Shown: positions 1 through 12,044, counted from the first letter of the stretch. The stretch is 12,399 nucleotides of DNA from an uncultured Erysipelotrichaceae bacterium (GCA_947175465.1 CAMWMY010000016.1:1-12399); one strand, 5' to 3'. The notes: generated by a model from the letters alone, not told the origin. Program-made: numbers and translations.

Positions 1-96
1 TGAAAGTAATCAAAAGAACTACTTTTGGTTATCATTTCTTCACAAACTTTAAAACTATAATTTTACTTATTGCAAATACCATACTTAAAGGCACTT

Positions 97-120
97 AAAA
101 AGGTGATCTTTCGATCACCT
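97..120 (-). terminator. Rho-independent terminator downstream of the CotH-like surface protein gene
   Basis: On the minus strand a perfect 8-bp stem (AGGTGATC / GATCACCT) closes on a GAAA tetraloop and is followed by TTTT. This is the first good terminator after the surface protein gene, about 130 bases past its stop. The bases between (121-252) contain no open reading frame with a ribosome binding site and nothing else I recognise. The T-tract is short, so efficiency is uncertain. There is no T-tract on the plus strand side, so it reads as one-directional. Confidence 0.75.
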
Positions 121-252
121 CACACTCACTTAAGTTGAGTTAATTTCTCTTCACTAACACTAACAAATAAAGAGCTATCAATACTTCCTAAGTAACTTTA
201 GTATTTCATTGCCTATTTAAGAAGTATTTATGATTTGTGTATACTTACGATT

Positions 253-3200
253 TTATTTCTTATATGCTTTCTTAATTAAAGTTCCTAATACGGTGATTGT
301 AAAACCTACAAGCATCATCCAGAAACTAGCTTGGCTAGTATCTCCTGTTTGTACACCCGTTATAGAGTTTTCTTGATTTAGAGATTCATCTTCTTTATCT
401 TCTAACTGAGGAGGTTGTACTCCTTCAGTATCCTCTTTATCCTCTTCTACAGGTGGAATTTCTGGAGTTGTCGTATTTTCCGTAATTTGAAAGATGATTT
501 CTTTTTCGATACCTACATAGTTTGTATCTTCTTGTACATGGATAACTAGTTTATAAGTTCCTACTTCTTTTGGAGCTTCTTTTAATTCAATCCATTTTTC
601 TTCTCTTGCGGTAGTATCTTCTTTTACATACCATGTATACGTTGGTATTTCTTGACTACCTACTTGTACAACACTTGGTATTTGTACGGGTTGTCCATCA
701 TATACCTTATCAAGTGTTCCTTCGATTGTTAAAGAAGTTTGTCCTTTCGCAATTGTAAAGTTTCTTGTCACACTTCCTATGTAATTCCCCATTCCTGTTA
801 CAATTACACGTGCTTCTCCTGCATTTTTATTGTTTTCATAACTAACTTGGTAATCTTTACCTTCTTCTAATGCAACACCATCTTTTTCAACTTTTACTGT
901 AGGTGTTTTTTCACTTCCATCGTATACATACTGATCTATCGCAAGTGTAATATGAGCAGTTGCTATATCTACACTTACAACATCTTTCGGTGTAACATTG
1001 ATCGTAATCATTTGCGTTGCTTCATGATAGTTCGAAGTAGAAGCAGCTCTTACATAAATGTGCGTACTTCCTTGTGCTATACCTGTCACATTTCCTTTAT
1101 CATCTACAACAGCTATCGTTTCATCAGCTGATTGATAGCTTAGCTGTCCTTTCGCCCCTTCAACAACTAGCGCTGCTGTTTCTTCTACCATAATGGTATC
1201 TTTGCTAGGTACTACTCTTATTGTTTGATCAGCTTTTTTAATAACGAAATCTTTGGTGATAACTCCTGTATAAGCTCCTATTCCTCTTATTTCTACAGTC
1301 GCATTACCAGCATTGATATTATTGTTGTAAGTTACTGTATAATCTGTATTTTCTGCTAATGTTTGACCATCTTTGCTAACTGTTACCGTTGGCACTTTCG
1401 CAGTTCCATCGTATACATATTCTTCTTTGTCTAAAGTTGCTGTAAAAGCTGTAATATCGATCGGATCTAAAGCTGTAACAGAAATAGTAATGGTAGCTAC
1501 AGCTGCATTATAATTATTCGTCTCTGCAGCTAGTATACGAACTGTTACAACCCCAGGCAATTGTCCAATAACTTCTCCATTTGCATTCACTTGTGCAATT
1601 GTTGGATCACTTGTTTCATAACTTAGTGCTCCTTTTGCTCCATCAATAGTAAGACGTGTTGTCTCTCCTACCTTTATCGTTTCTTTATCTGCATGAATGC
1701 TTATTGCTTGTTCAGCTTTTGCGATTGTAAATGTTTGATTTATACTTCCTGTATAATTTCCTATTCCTGTAATGTTAACACGTGCTTCTCCTGCATCTAC
1801 ATTATTTTCATAGTTAACTTGATAATCAACACCTTCTTCTAATACAATACCATCTTTTTCAATATTGACTGTCGGTGTTTTTTCATTTCCATCATAAACA
1901 TAGTGTGTATCACTTAATGTAATATTGTAATCTGCAAGGCTAGCAGCTGTTACTGTCACATCGATCGTTTGGCTTGCTTCATTATAATTTTCTGTCTCTA
2001 AAGCTGTTATGGTAATACTTGCTTGTCCTACCTTTTTCCCTACAATTGTTCCATCTTGTGTGATTGTTACAATATTTTCATCACTTGATGTATAAGTAAA
2101 ACGAGGATTCGCTATAGTACTTGTCGCTTGGATAGTAGCTCTTTCTCCTACTGTAATTGTATCTTTGCTAGCTGTTACACTCATTGTTTGATTTGCTTTT
2201 TGAATAAGGAATGTTTTTGTGACAACCCCAGTATAAGCGCCTATTCCTCTTATCTCTACAGTTGCACTACCAGCATTGATATTATTTGTATAACTTACTG
2301 TATAATCCGTATTTTCTGCTAATGTTTGACCATCTTTGCTAACTATTACCGTTGGCTCTTTCGCAGTTCCATCGTATACATATTGTTCTTCATTTAAGGC
2401 AATCGTACAATCTTGAATATTTATAGAAGTTGGCCCTTCTTCTGGATCATTGTATTCAATTTTACTTTGTAAATCACTGCTTAAATTATTTTCCATCCAC
2501 TCATAACGTTTTTGTAACCAATTACGGAAATACGTTATATCTTCATCATAAGTAGGGAATGGGCGATACATAAAATCGATATAGTCATTGGCATACGTTA
2601 TATCCCAACCAGCACCACCGTTTTCTACAGGTGTATAATTTTTATCAAAAATAGCTCTATATTGAGTTAATGCTTGATCAATTTTTCCATTTGCTTCATA
2701 AAGCTCTTTCATCTTTGATTGATTTGTTTGGAAAGTATTCATAACTTGGTTATAAAATCCTTCATACTTAAATAATAATGGATACCAAACAGAGTCAAAA
2801 GCATATAAACCTACTGTACTATCTTGTCCATGATAATCCGCATAAGAACCATTTACATTTCCTGCGGATAAATCATAATCCCAAATAGGTCCTGCATAAA
2901 GTTTTCCATTCTTATAGTAGAAAAAGACAGAGGATACTTGAATATCAAAAGTTTTCCAATATTCATTTAAAACATAATATTTCGCAAAAGAATCTACATC
3001 AATCTTTTCACAAAGAAGGTTATAATCTCCAGAATCCATTGCCGTTTCGATATCTTGTAAGATCGTACGAACATTATCTAATTGTTCATCACTCATCTTA
3101 CTTGGGCGATTCACTCTAAAGCGAATCCCTTTGCTTGTTGTTACATATTGTTCCCCTGGTTCCTCTTTACTATCTAACTCAATAACAAAGTCCTGACTTC

Positions 3201-4062
3201 CTTCTTGTAAATCTACTTTATCAACGGCTCTTTCCATTAAAGTATACGTCCCTTTATATACACCATCTATCCATAATTCTACAAATTGTTGGCTAGGTGT
3301 ATATTCTAACCCTATGTTTTTCGCAAATTCAAATACGATATAGCTACGTAATAAGGTAGGGTCAAAATGATTTGCTAAAAGAGCCCATGTCTTTGATAAT
3401 TCCATTCCAAAAGCTGACTGTGCTTCTGGAAACTTTAAATTATATGGTTTCTTTTTCCCTAAAGCTGTCGTATTCCCACGTACTTTAATCCCTATATCAT
3501 TTCTTGAGATAATGAGAGAGTCACTAGATCCTTCTTCTGGAACAGCTGCAATTTCTGTATTGTTCTTATATCCTACTTCTACTTCATTTCCACTTTCATC
3601 CACTGTCCATTTTTCAAGTTCATTTCCTTTACCATCCGCTGTTGTAATAAAGATTTGCGGTACACTGCTTGTTTTATATACTAAAGCAGAAACACCTGCT
3701 TGTAGTTCACTCTCTAATTGTGTCATATAGTTATCATCAACGATTGCACTTGGATCTTCTACTTTTTGTAATAATCCTGTCAATGTATTTTCTAATGCAT
3801 TTCTACTTTCTTCCTTGTAGTAAATATGGTAATACTTAGGAATTGATTGCAGCATACTAACAATTTGTTCTTTGTATGTATCGCTAATATGGCTTGCACT
3901 TGCTAATTGTTTTTGTATAAGTTCTACGGTATTCTCATTTACTTTTTCCTTTGTTGTATCTGCTAAAGTAAAAGCATGAACATTAGGAATATATTGGCTA
4001 ATGATAACTCCTACTCCTACACTTACACATAAAGCTTTTTTTACGATACTACATTTTTTCAT
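253..4062 (-). CDS. Exported, sortase-anchored CotH kinase-like surface protein with Ig-fold repeats
   Basis: A 1269-residue secreted wall protein. Residues 1-30 are a signal peptide (lysines, hydrophobic core, likely cut after NVHA). Residues 35-130 look helical. Residues ~137-530 match the CotH kinase family (spore-coat and secreted kinase-like proteins): RGNTT at 195-199, lysine-rich KKKP at 203-206, LLR at 237-239, GVYKGTYTLME at 267-277, and WDYD at 394-397 with two acidic residues that probably bind metal. Residues ~552-1106 are four MBG-like modules (YVYDG signature) alternating with three Big_2-like modules; a fifth MBG-like module ends near 1193. A proline/acid-rich stalk (1196-1235), VQTGD (1237-1241), a membrane helix and the KKAYKK tail form a sortase signal that is not canonical LPXTG. 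AAAGGGG lies 12 bases before the ATG. The gene stands alone with its own promoter. Kinase activity and target are unknown; a structural or adhesive role is possible. Confidence 0.88.
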   Translation of the reverse strand: MKKCSIVKKALCVSVGVGVIISQYIPNVHAFTLADTTKEKVNENTVELIQKQLASASHISDTYKEQIVSMLQSIPKYYHIYYKEESRNALENTLTGLLQKVEDPSAIVDDNYMTQLESELQAGVSALVYKTSSVPQIFITTADGKGNELEKWTVDESGNEVEVGYKNNTEIAAVPEEGSSDSLIISRNDIGIKVRGNTTALGKKKPYNLKFPEAQSAFGMELSKTWALLANHFDPTLLRSYIVFEFAKNIGLEYTPSQQFVELWIDGVYKGTYTLMERAVDKVDLQEGSQDFVIELDSKEEPGEQYVTTSKGIRFRVNRPSKMSDEQLDNVRTILQDIETAMDSGDYNLLCEKIDVDSFAKYYVLNEYWKTFDIQVSSVFFYYKNGKLYAGPIWDYDLSAGNVNGSYADYHGQDSTVGLYAFDSVWYPLLFKYEGFYNQVMNTFQTNQSKMKELYEANGKIDQALTQYRAIFDKNYTPVENGGAGWDITYANDYIDFMYRPFPTYDEDITYFRNWLQKRYEWMENNLSSDLQSKIEYNDPEEGPTSINIQDCTIALNEEQYVYDGTAKEPTVIVSKDGQTLAENTDYTVSYTNNINAGSATVEIRGIGAYTGVVTKTFLIQKANQTMSVTASKDTITVGERATIQATSTIANPRFTYTSSDENIVTITQDGTIVGKKVGQASITITALETENYNEASQTIDVTVTAASLADYNITLSDTHYVYDGNEKTPTVNIEKDGIVLEEGVDYQVNYENNVDAGEARVNITGIGNYTGSINQTFTIAKAEQAISIHADKETIKVGETTRLTIDGAKGALSYETSDPTIAQVNANGEVIGQLPGVVTVRILAAETNNYNAAVATITISVTALDPIDITAFTATLDKEEYVYDGTAKVPTVTVSKDGQTLAENTDYTVTYNNNINAGNATVEIRGIGAYTGVITKDFVIKKADQTIRVVPSKDTIMVEETAALVVEGAKGQLSYQSADETIAVVDDKGNVTGIAQGSTHIYVRAASTSNYHEATQMITINVTPKDVVSVDIATAHITLAIDQYVYDGSEKTPTVKVEKDGVALEEGKDYQVSYENNKNAGEARVIVTGMGNYIGSVTRNFTIAKGQTSLTIEGTLDKVYDGQPVQIPSVVQVGSQEIPTYTWYVKEDTTAREEKWIELKEAPKEVGTYKLVIHVQEDTNYVGIEKEIIFQITENTTTPEIPPVEEDKEDTEGVQPPQLEDKEDESLNQENSITGVQTGDTSQASFWMMLVGFTITVLGTLIKKAYKK
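745..2409 (-). repeat. Tandem repeats encoding alternating MBG-like and Big_2-like domains
   Basis: Four in-frame units of about 160-163 codons, with YVYDG starting at residues 561, 721, 882 and 1045 of the surface protein. Each of the first three units has an MBG-like half and a Big_2-like half; the fourth has the MBG half only. Units 1 and 3 resemble each other most (both have the block SKDGQTLAENTDYTV) and units 2 and 4 resemble each other (both have DAGEARV or NAGEARV). The arrangement is therefore A-B-A-B with a larger period of about 321-324 codons. DNA near 1358-1410 and 2319-2371 is nearly identical, which fits a relatively recent duplication. Confidence 0.85.
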
Positions 4063-4099
4063 ATGTATCTTATACCCCTTTCAAGCTAACTGCATGGGT

Positions 4100-4128
4100 A
4101 GTATAGCATATCGCAAATGCATTGTATA
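4100..4128 (-). promoter_or_regulatory. Probable sigma-A promoter with extended -10 for the surface protein gene
   Basis: Minus strand: weak -35 TATACA (4128-4123), 17-base spacer, -10 TATACT (4105-4100) preceded by TGC, giving an extended -10. The expected start is near 4093, leaving a leader of about 30 bases that holds the AAAGGGG ribosome binding site. It lies after the terminator of the upstream operon, so the surface protein gene is probably transcribed on its own. Confidence 0.6.
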
Positions 4129-4198
4129 TATTTTTTTCACTAGAAAAATATTCCTATTTTTATTTACCTTTTTACGATTGATGAAGAAGCATTACGAA

Positions 4199-4226
4199 AT
4201 AAAAAAGATAGCTTTTACACTATCTT
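4199..4226 (-). terminator. Rho-independent terminator of the uraA-symporter operon
   Basis: Minus strand stem AAGATAG / CTATCTT (7 bp, 8-base loop) followed by TTTTTTATTT. The first two bases of the stem are the last two bases of the symporter's TAA stop codon, so the hairpin starts inside the coding end. It separates the transporter operon from the surface protein gene. Confidence 0.88.
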
Positions 4227-5580
4227 ATTTTGAATAATATTTTTCTTCATCAAACATTTTTTCTGATTTTGCTACATATACACAAGCTGCACTATCTCCT
4301 ACTACATTTAAGGATGTCACAACCATCTCAATTGGACGGTTAATCGCTAAAATAAGTGAATAAGCTAATATAGCTGCATCATTCGTATATCCAAGCCCTG
4401 TTAATACAGTAAATAGAATAACAGCTCCTGCACCTGGAGCAGCAGGTGTTCCTGTAGAAGCGATTAAAGCTAGAATCGCAATTAGGAAAACACTTCCAAT
4501 CGTTACTTCATATCCTGCAGATGCTGCAATGAAGATCGCTGCTATTGTTTGCATAATCGCTGTTCCATTCATATTAATCGTCATCCCTAAAGGTAAGGTG
4601 AAAGATGCGATGTCTTCATGAACGCCTAATTCTTCAACAGTTGTTTTTGTATTTAAAGGAAGTGTTGCTGCACTAGAAGAAGTTGAAAAGCCAAACATTG
4701 CTACTTTCGCCATCTTTTTAACAAAAGGAAGAGGATGTAATTTAGTTGTTAAGCATAAAATACTTCCATATCCAAAAATTAAGTAGAAAAGCAAGCATAG
4801 CACAGTAGCCACAACATAAATAAGTGCTGGTCTTAAATGTTCAACTCCATAAATCGCAAACGTTCTTGTAATTAAAATAAAGATAGCAAACGGCCCAAAT
4901 TTATGAATAACAAAACTTAAGAACACAACGATAACATTATTTACTTCTTTTAAAATGATTTTTAAATATTTCACTTTTTCTTGTAACGCATTCATCGATA
5001 ATCCAGTAACGACAGCTAAGAAGACAACTGCTAATACGGAACTATTACTTGAAAATGCTGTAATTATATTATTTGGAATAATACTTAAGAAAATCGCAAA
5101 TGGATTGCTTGTTGTTGCTGTTGTATTTTGTGCAACTGTTGTTTGTACATCCGCTTGAAACCATCCTGCTTGGTAAATCAAAATTCCAACAATTCCTGCT
5201 AATACTAAAGCAACTACAGAAGTTAAAAGGAAATACCCTAATGTTTTATAAGAAATTCTTCCTAACTTCTTCGTATCTGAAATATCACACATAGCTAAAG
5301 CAATCGATGTAAACACCATAGGAATGATCACTAATTGTAATGCATTTACAAACCATTGTCCTATGATATAAAAGATTCCTATTGCATTTTGTGCATCTTT
5401 AGCCGTTAAATCTTGAAACAATAAATTTTGAATAAAACGCCAAAGGTCTTCTTGTCCATTCGCTATCCAATATTCTCTTAAAAAAATACAACTTGTCCCA
5501 GCAATAAGCCCTAGCAATAATCCAACCCCCATTTTTATCGCAAGCTTATTTGCACTTTTTTGTTTCTTTTCCTTCATCAT
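4225..5580 (-). CDS. Dicarboxylate/amino acid:cation symporter (DAACS/SDF family)
   Basis: A 451-residue membrane protein of the glutamate-transporter-like fold (GltPh, GltP, DctA, TcyP relatives), which moves amino or dicarboxylic acids with sodium or protons. Landmarks: TM3 LLTS (118-121), hairpin-1 serine motif SSS at 301-303 followed by AATLPLN, TM7 NMNGT (336-340), hairpin-2 TGTPAAPGAGA (376-386), and TM8 NVVGD (425-429). Two differences from GltPh: TM7 has Asn where GltPh has Asp (NMDGT), and, counting back from NVVGD, the residue aligned with the side-chain-binding Arg397 is Val421. This argues against glutamate or aspartate and for a neutral or other substrate. The start follows AAGGAG 7 bases upstream. 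It lies 30 bases after uraA with no terminator or evident promoter between, so it shares that gene's PyrR-controlled transcript. Substrate is not known. Confidence 0.9.
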   Translation of the reverse strand: MMKEKKQKSANKLAIKMGVGLLLGLIAGTSCIFLREYWIANGQEDLWRFIQNLLFQDLTAKDAQNAIGIFYIIGQWFVNALQLVIIPMVFTSIALAMCDISDTKKLGRISYKTLGYFLLTSVVALVLAGIVGILIYQAGWFQADVQTTVAQNTTATTSNPFAIFLSIIPNNIITAFSSNSSVLAVVFLAVVTGLSMNALQEKVKYLKIILKEVNNVIVVFLSFVIHKFGPFAIFILITRTFAIYGVEHLRPALIYVVATVLCLLFYLIFGYGSILCLTTKLHPLPFVKKMAKVAMFGFSTSSSAATLPLNTKTTVEELGVHEDIASFTLPLGMTINMNGTAIMQTIAAIFIAASAGYEVTIGSVFLIAILALIASTGTPAAPGAGAVILFTVLTGLGYTNDAAILAYSLILAINRPIEMVVTSLNVVGDSAACVYVAKSEKMFDEEKYYSK

Positions 5581-5610
5581 CTTCTTACTCCTTCTTAACT
5601 GCCTAAAACA

Positions 5611-6903
5611 TTATTTATTTTCTTCTTGCGCTTCCTCTTTTTTATCTTTCGGCAATAAAAGATTTAAGATAACTCCTACTAACGCAGATAATGCTGTTCC
5701 TGATAATGTCACAAGGTTTCCAAGTGGTAAAACAGCTCCCCCTAATCCAATCACAAGCATAGCTGATGCAATAATTAAATTACGTTGTTTTGAAAAATCC
5801 ACACGTTGATCAATAAGGACACGTAATCCATTACTTGCGATAACTCCATATAACAAAATACTCATTCCACCTAAAACAGGGTTTGGTATAGTAGAAATAA
5901 GAGCGGATACTTTTCCAATACAAGCAAGTATAATCGCAATCAACGCAGCTCCAGCTGTTACATAAACACTAGCAACTTTCGTCATACCGATAACACCCGT
6001 ATTTTCCCCATAAGTTGTATTGGCTGGTCCTCCTATAAAGGCAGACACAGCTGTCGCAATTCCATCTCCCATTAATGTTTTATCTAATCCTGGATCCTTC
6101 AAAAAGTTTTTTCCACAGATTTTACTTAATACTGTATGATCCCCTATATGCTCTGAAATAGTCACAAAGGCAACTGGTAAAATCGCCAATGTTTCTGGTC
6201 CAAAATATAATTTGTATTGTGTGAAATTTCCAAGAGCAAAAGGAAAAGCAAAGGCAGGAAGAGAAAACCAATCTGCTTCCATAACAGGTGTAAAATCAAC
6301 TAAACCTAAGCAGATAGATAATACATATCCACATAAAATAGCAATTAAAAATGGAATAATTTTGAAAAAGCCTTTTGCTTTCGTTGAGACAAAAGCCGCT
6401 ACTAAGAAAGTAAAGATAGCTACAAGCATACTTTTCCAATCACCATCTGCTGCAAAACCTGCATTATTAACCGCATTCGATGCTAAACCTAAACCGATGA
6501 CAGCAATCATTGGTCCAATAACAATCGGTGGAAGAATCACATCAATCCAATTTTTCCCGATAAATTTCACAATTAATGCCACAACAACATAAATACATCC
6601 AATAAGGATAAGCCCTGTTTGCGCTGCTGAAATATCCCCACTCATAGCCGCAACAGCCATTTGTACAGCTGTAATATACGCAAAAGAACTTCCTAAATAT
6701 ACAGGCACTTTTCCTTTCGTACATAAAATATAAATAAGTGTTCCAATTCCAGATGCAAATAAAGCTACTGAAATAGGAAAGCCTGTAATAATCGGTACTA
6801 AAATAGTAGCTCCAAACATGGCAAAAACATGTTGAAACGATAATAAAGCCCACTGTAATTTCTTCGGCTTTTCATGTACTTCTAATAATAAATTTGATTT
6901 CAT
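5611..6903 (-). CDS. uraA: Uracil permease (UraA/PyrP, nucleobase:cation symporter-2 family)
   Basis: A 430-residue inner-membrane symporter that imports uracil for salvage. It resembles E. coli UraA along its length: LQWALLSFQHVFAMFGAT near the start, KGKVPVYLGSSFAYI at ~63-77, EHIGDH with Glu251 and NTTYGENTGV with Glu300; these two glutamates align with the uracil-contacting Glu241 and Glu290 of E. coli UraA. The hydrophobic profile fits the 14-segment fold, and the C-terminus is a short charged tail. GGGAGG lies 5 bases before the ATG. It is the first gene of a two-gene operon behind a PyrR attenuator, which independently supports a pyrimidine role. A xanthine or uric acid substrate is possible for the broader family but unlikely given the motifs and control. 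Confidence 0.95.
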   Translation of the reverse strand: MKSNLLLEVHEKPKKLQWALLSFQHVFAMFGATILVPIITGFPISVALFASGIGTLIYILCTKGKVPVYLGSSFAYITAVQMAVAAMSGDISAAQTGLILIGCIYVVVALIVKFIGKNWIDVILPPIVIGPMIAVIGLGLASNAVNNAGFAADGDWKSMLVAIFTFLVAAFVSTKAKGFFKIIPFLIAILCGYVLSICLGLVDFTPVMEADWFSLPAFAFPFALGNFTQYKLYFGPETLAILPVAFVTISEHIGDHTVLSKICGKNFLKDPGLDKTLMGDGIATAVSAFIGGPANTTYGENTGVIGMTKVASVYVTAGAALIAIILACIGKVSALISTIPNPVLGGMSILLYGVIASNGLRVLIDQRVDFSKQRNLIIASAMLVIGLGGAVLPLGNLVTLSGTALSALVGVILNLLLPKDKKEEAQEENK

Positions 6904-6937
6904 ATAAGCCTCCCTTTTTCACATAGATACAATAAAT

Positions 6938-6967
6938 AAAGGTAGACCTCCTCATAGATCTACCTTT
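6938..6967 (-). terminator. Attenuator terminator in the uraA leader
   Basis: RNA-like strand: 11-bp stem formed by AAAGGTAGATC and GGTCTACCTTT (one G-U pair) around an 8-base loop, followed by a U-rich run starting ATTTATTGT. It lies in the leader between the PyrR-binding hairpin and the uraA ribosome binding site, where the regulated terminator of PyrR-controlled genes sits. Its left arm overlaps the sequence used by the alternative antiterminator. Confidence 0.88.
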
Positions 6968-6985
6968 ATATGACAAAAAGAGTTT

Positions 6986-7026
6986 CATGCCTTATTGACC
7001 TCTCTGGATCAATTTAAAGACCTATG
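6986..7026 (-). promoter_or_regulatory. PyrR-binding hairpin (anti-antiterminator) in the uraA leader
   Basis: The minus strand carries GATCCAGAGAGGTCAA, matching the conserved PyrR recognition loop (CCNGNGAGG type). It folds as an upper stem ATTGA (7013-7009) with TCAAT (6998-6994), an unpaired TAA bulge on the 5' side (7016-7014), a lower stem TCTT (7020-7017) with AAGG (6993-6990), and an outer G-C pair plus CAT (7026-7024) with ATG (6988-6986). An alternative pairing of 7026-7018 (CATAGGTCT) with 6961-6953 (AGATCTATG), 9 bp, would take away the left arm of the terminator: the antiterminator. In Bacillus subtilis, PyrR with UMP or UTP stabilises this type of hairpin and so allows termination. 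The pyrR gene itself is not in the window. Confidence 0.92.
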
Positions 7027-7036
7027 TGTTGTAGCT

Positions 7037-7065
7037 ATTCTACCACACTTCCCCACATTTGTTAA
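7037..7065 (-). promoter_or_regulatory. Sigma-A promoter of the uraA operon
   Basis: Minus strand: -35 TTAACA (7065-7060), exactly 17 bases, -10 TAGAAT (7042-7037) preceded by TGG, giving an extended -10. The predicted start near 7030 is only a few bases before the 5' arm of the antiterminator, as expected for a PyrR leader. Confidence 0.85.
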
Positions 7066-7099
7066 GTATTTTCAATAAAAAAGAATTTCCTTTTAAATA

Positions 7100-7136
7100 C
7101 AAAATAAAGCAGAAATAAAATTTTTATTCCTGCTTT
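7100..7136 (-). terminator. Rho-independent terminator of the beta-glucoside PTS operon
   Basis: Minus strand: AAAGCAG...CTGCTTT at the base, continued by AATAAA/TTTATT across one G-U pair, with a very small loop, then ATTTTG. It begins just after the stop of the last glucosidase gene and lies before the uraA promoter. Confidence 0.82.
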
Positions 7137-7142
7137 TTACAT

Positions 7143-11390
<4,248 letters not shown>

Positions 11391-11410
11391 TTCCTCACCC
11401 CTTTTTCCCT

Positions 11411-11710
11411 TTATTTACCACATATTTTCTTTGCAAGGGCAACGATATTTTTCGCATTTCCAATCGCATAATCTTGTGGTGGCATCGCCTCAACAGGAAT
11501 AGAACACCAATTTTTAATATCTTGAAATCGATTACGCACTTGTGGTGCTGTTAAAACACAGTCATATCCTTGTTTCGCTGTCTCTTCAACCGCTGGCACA
11601 CCAACAGCATCAATTATGATCTCTTCACCAATTTCTTCACCATATTTTGCTACCTTTTTCATCACAATACTTGAAGATAACCCTCCAGCACATACTAATA
11701 AAATTTTCAT
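11411..11710 (-). CDS. celA: PTS EIIB, lactose/cellobiose family
   Basis: A 99-residue soluble phosphotransfer subunit. It starts MKILLVCAGGLSSS: Cys7 with the following P-loop GGLSSS is the phosphocysteine site of this family. It takes phosphate from EIIA and gives it to the sugar bound in EIIC. The remainder fits the small alpha/beta fold (VLTAPQVRNRF in the middle), and length is normal. AGGAGG lies 8 bases before the ATG, inside the end of the EIIA gene; only one base separates EIIA's stop from this start, so translation is likely coupled. Confidence 0.95.
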   Translation of the reverse strand: MKILLVCAGGLSSSIVMKKVAKYGEEIGEEIIIDAVGVPAVEETAKQGYDCVLTAPQVRNRFQDIKNWCSIPVEAMPPQDYAIGNAKNIVALAKKICGK

Positions 11711-11711
11711 C

Positions 11712-12044
11712 TTATTTCCCTCCTAATTTTGTTTCAAATTCATGCATCTTAATATACATTTTTACCATTTCACTAATCAACTCTTGCGCTAAAATACTCG
11801 TCATCAAATGATCTTGCGCATGGATTAATAAAACATCAACTTCCAATTTATCTCCCTTTGCTTGCGAAACTAATAAATTGGTTTGCGCATGATGTGCTTC
11901 TAAAGAAGCTTTTTCACTTTCCTTTACTAATGTTAAAGCTTTCTCAAAGTTTCCATTTCGTGCTTCCTCTAAAGCCTCAAATGCTAAAGCTTTTCCATCA
12001 CCCGCACTTGCAATCATTTGCATTGCTATCATTTCTGTATCCAT
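11712..12044 (-). CDS. celC: PTS EIIA, lactose/cellobiose family
   Basis: A 110-residue, mostly helical cytoplasmic subunit that accepts phosphate from HPr and passes it to EIIB. The signature HAQDHLMT puts the active His at residue 75 and the metal-binding Asp at residue 78 (matching His78 and Asp81 of Lactococcus lactis EIIA-Lac). The N-terminal AGDGKALAFEALEEARNGNF stretch is typical of the trimeric three-helix fold. It is the first gene of the operon, with GTGAGG close before the ATG and a promoter about 65-93 bases upstream. Confidence 0.95.
   Translation of the reverse strand: MDTEMIAMQMIASAGDGKALAFEALEEARNGNFEKALTLVKESEKASLEAHHAQTNLLVSQAKGDKLEVDVLLIHAQDHLMTSILAQELISEMVKMYIKMHEFETKLGGK

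Noticed and set aside
8..30. Hairpin AATCAAAAG / CTTTTGGTT at the window edge
   Set aside because: Neither strand has a T-tract after it and no gene end is visible beside it, so it cannot be called a terminator from this sequence.
4225..5580. Calling the symporter an aspartate/glutamate transporter because it sits in a pyrimidine operon
   Set aside because: The arginine that binds the acidic side chain in characterised acidic amino acid members is a valine in my alignment, so the substrate is left open.
6212..6592. 126-codon open frame on the plus strand
   Set aside because: Antisense to uraA, lysine- and proline-rich without domain features; a shadow of a well-supported gene.
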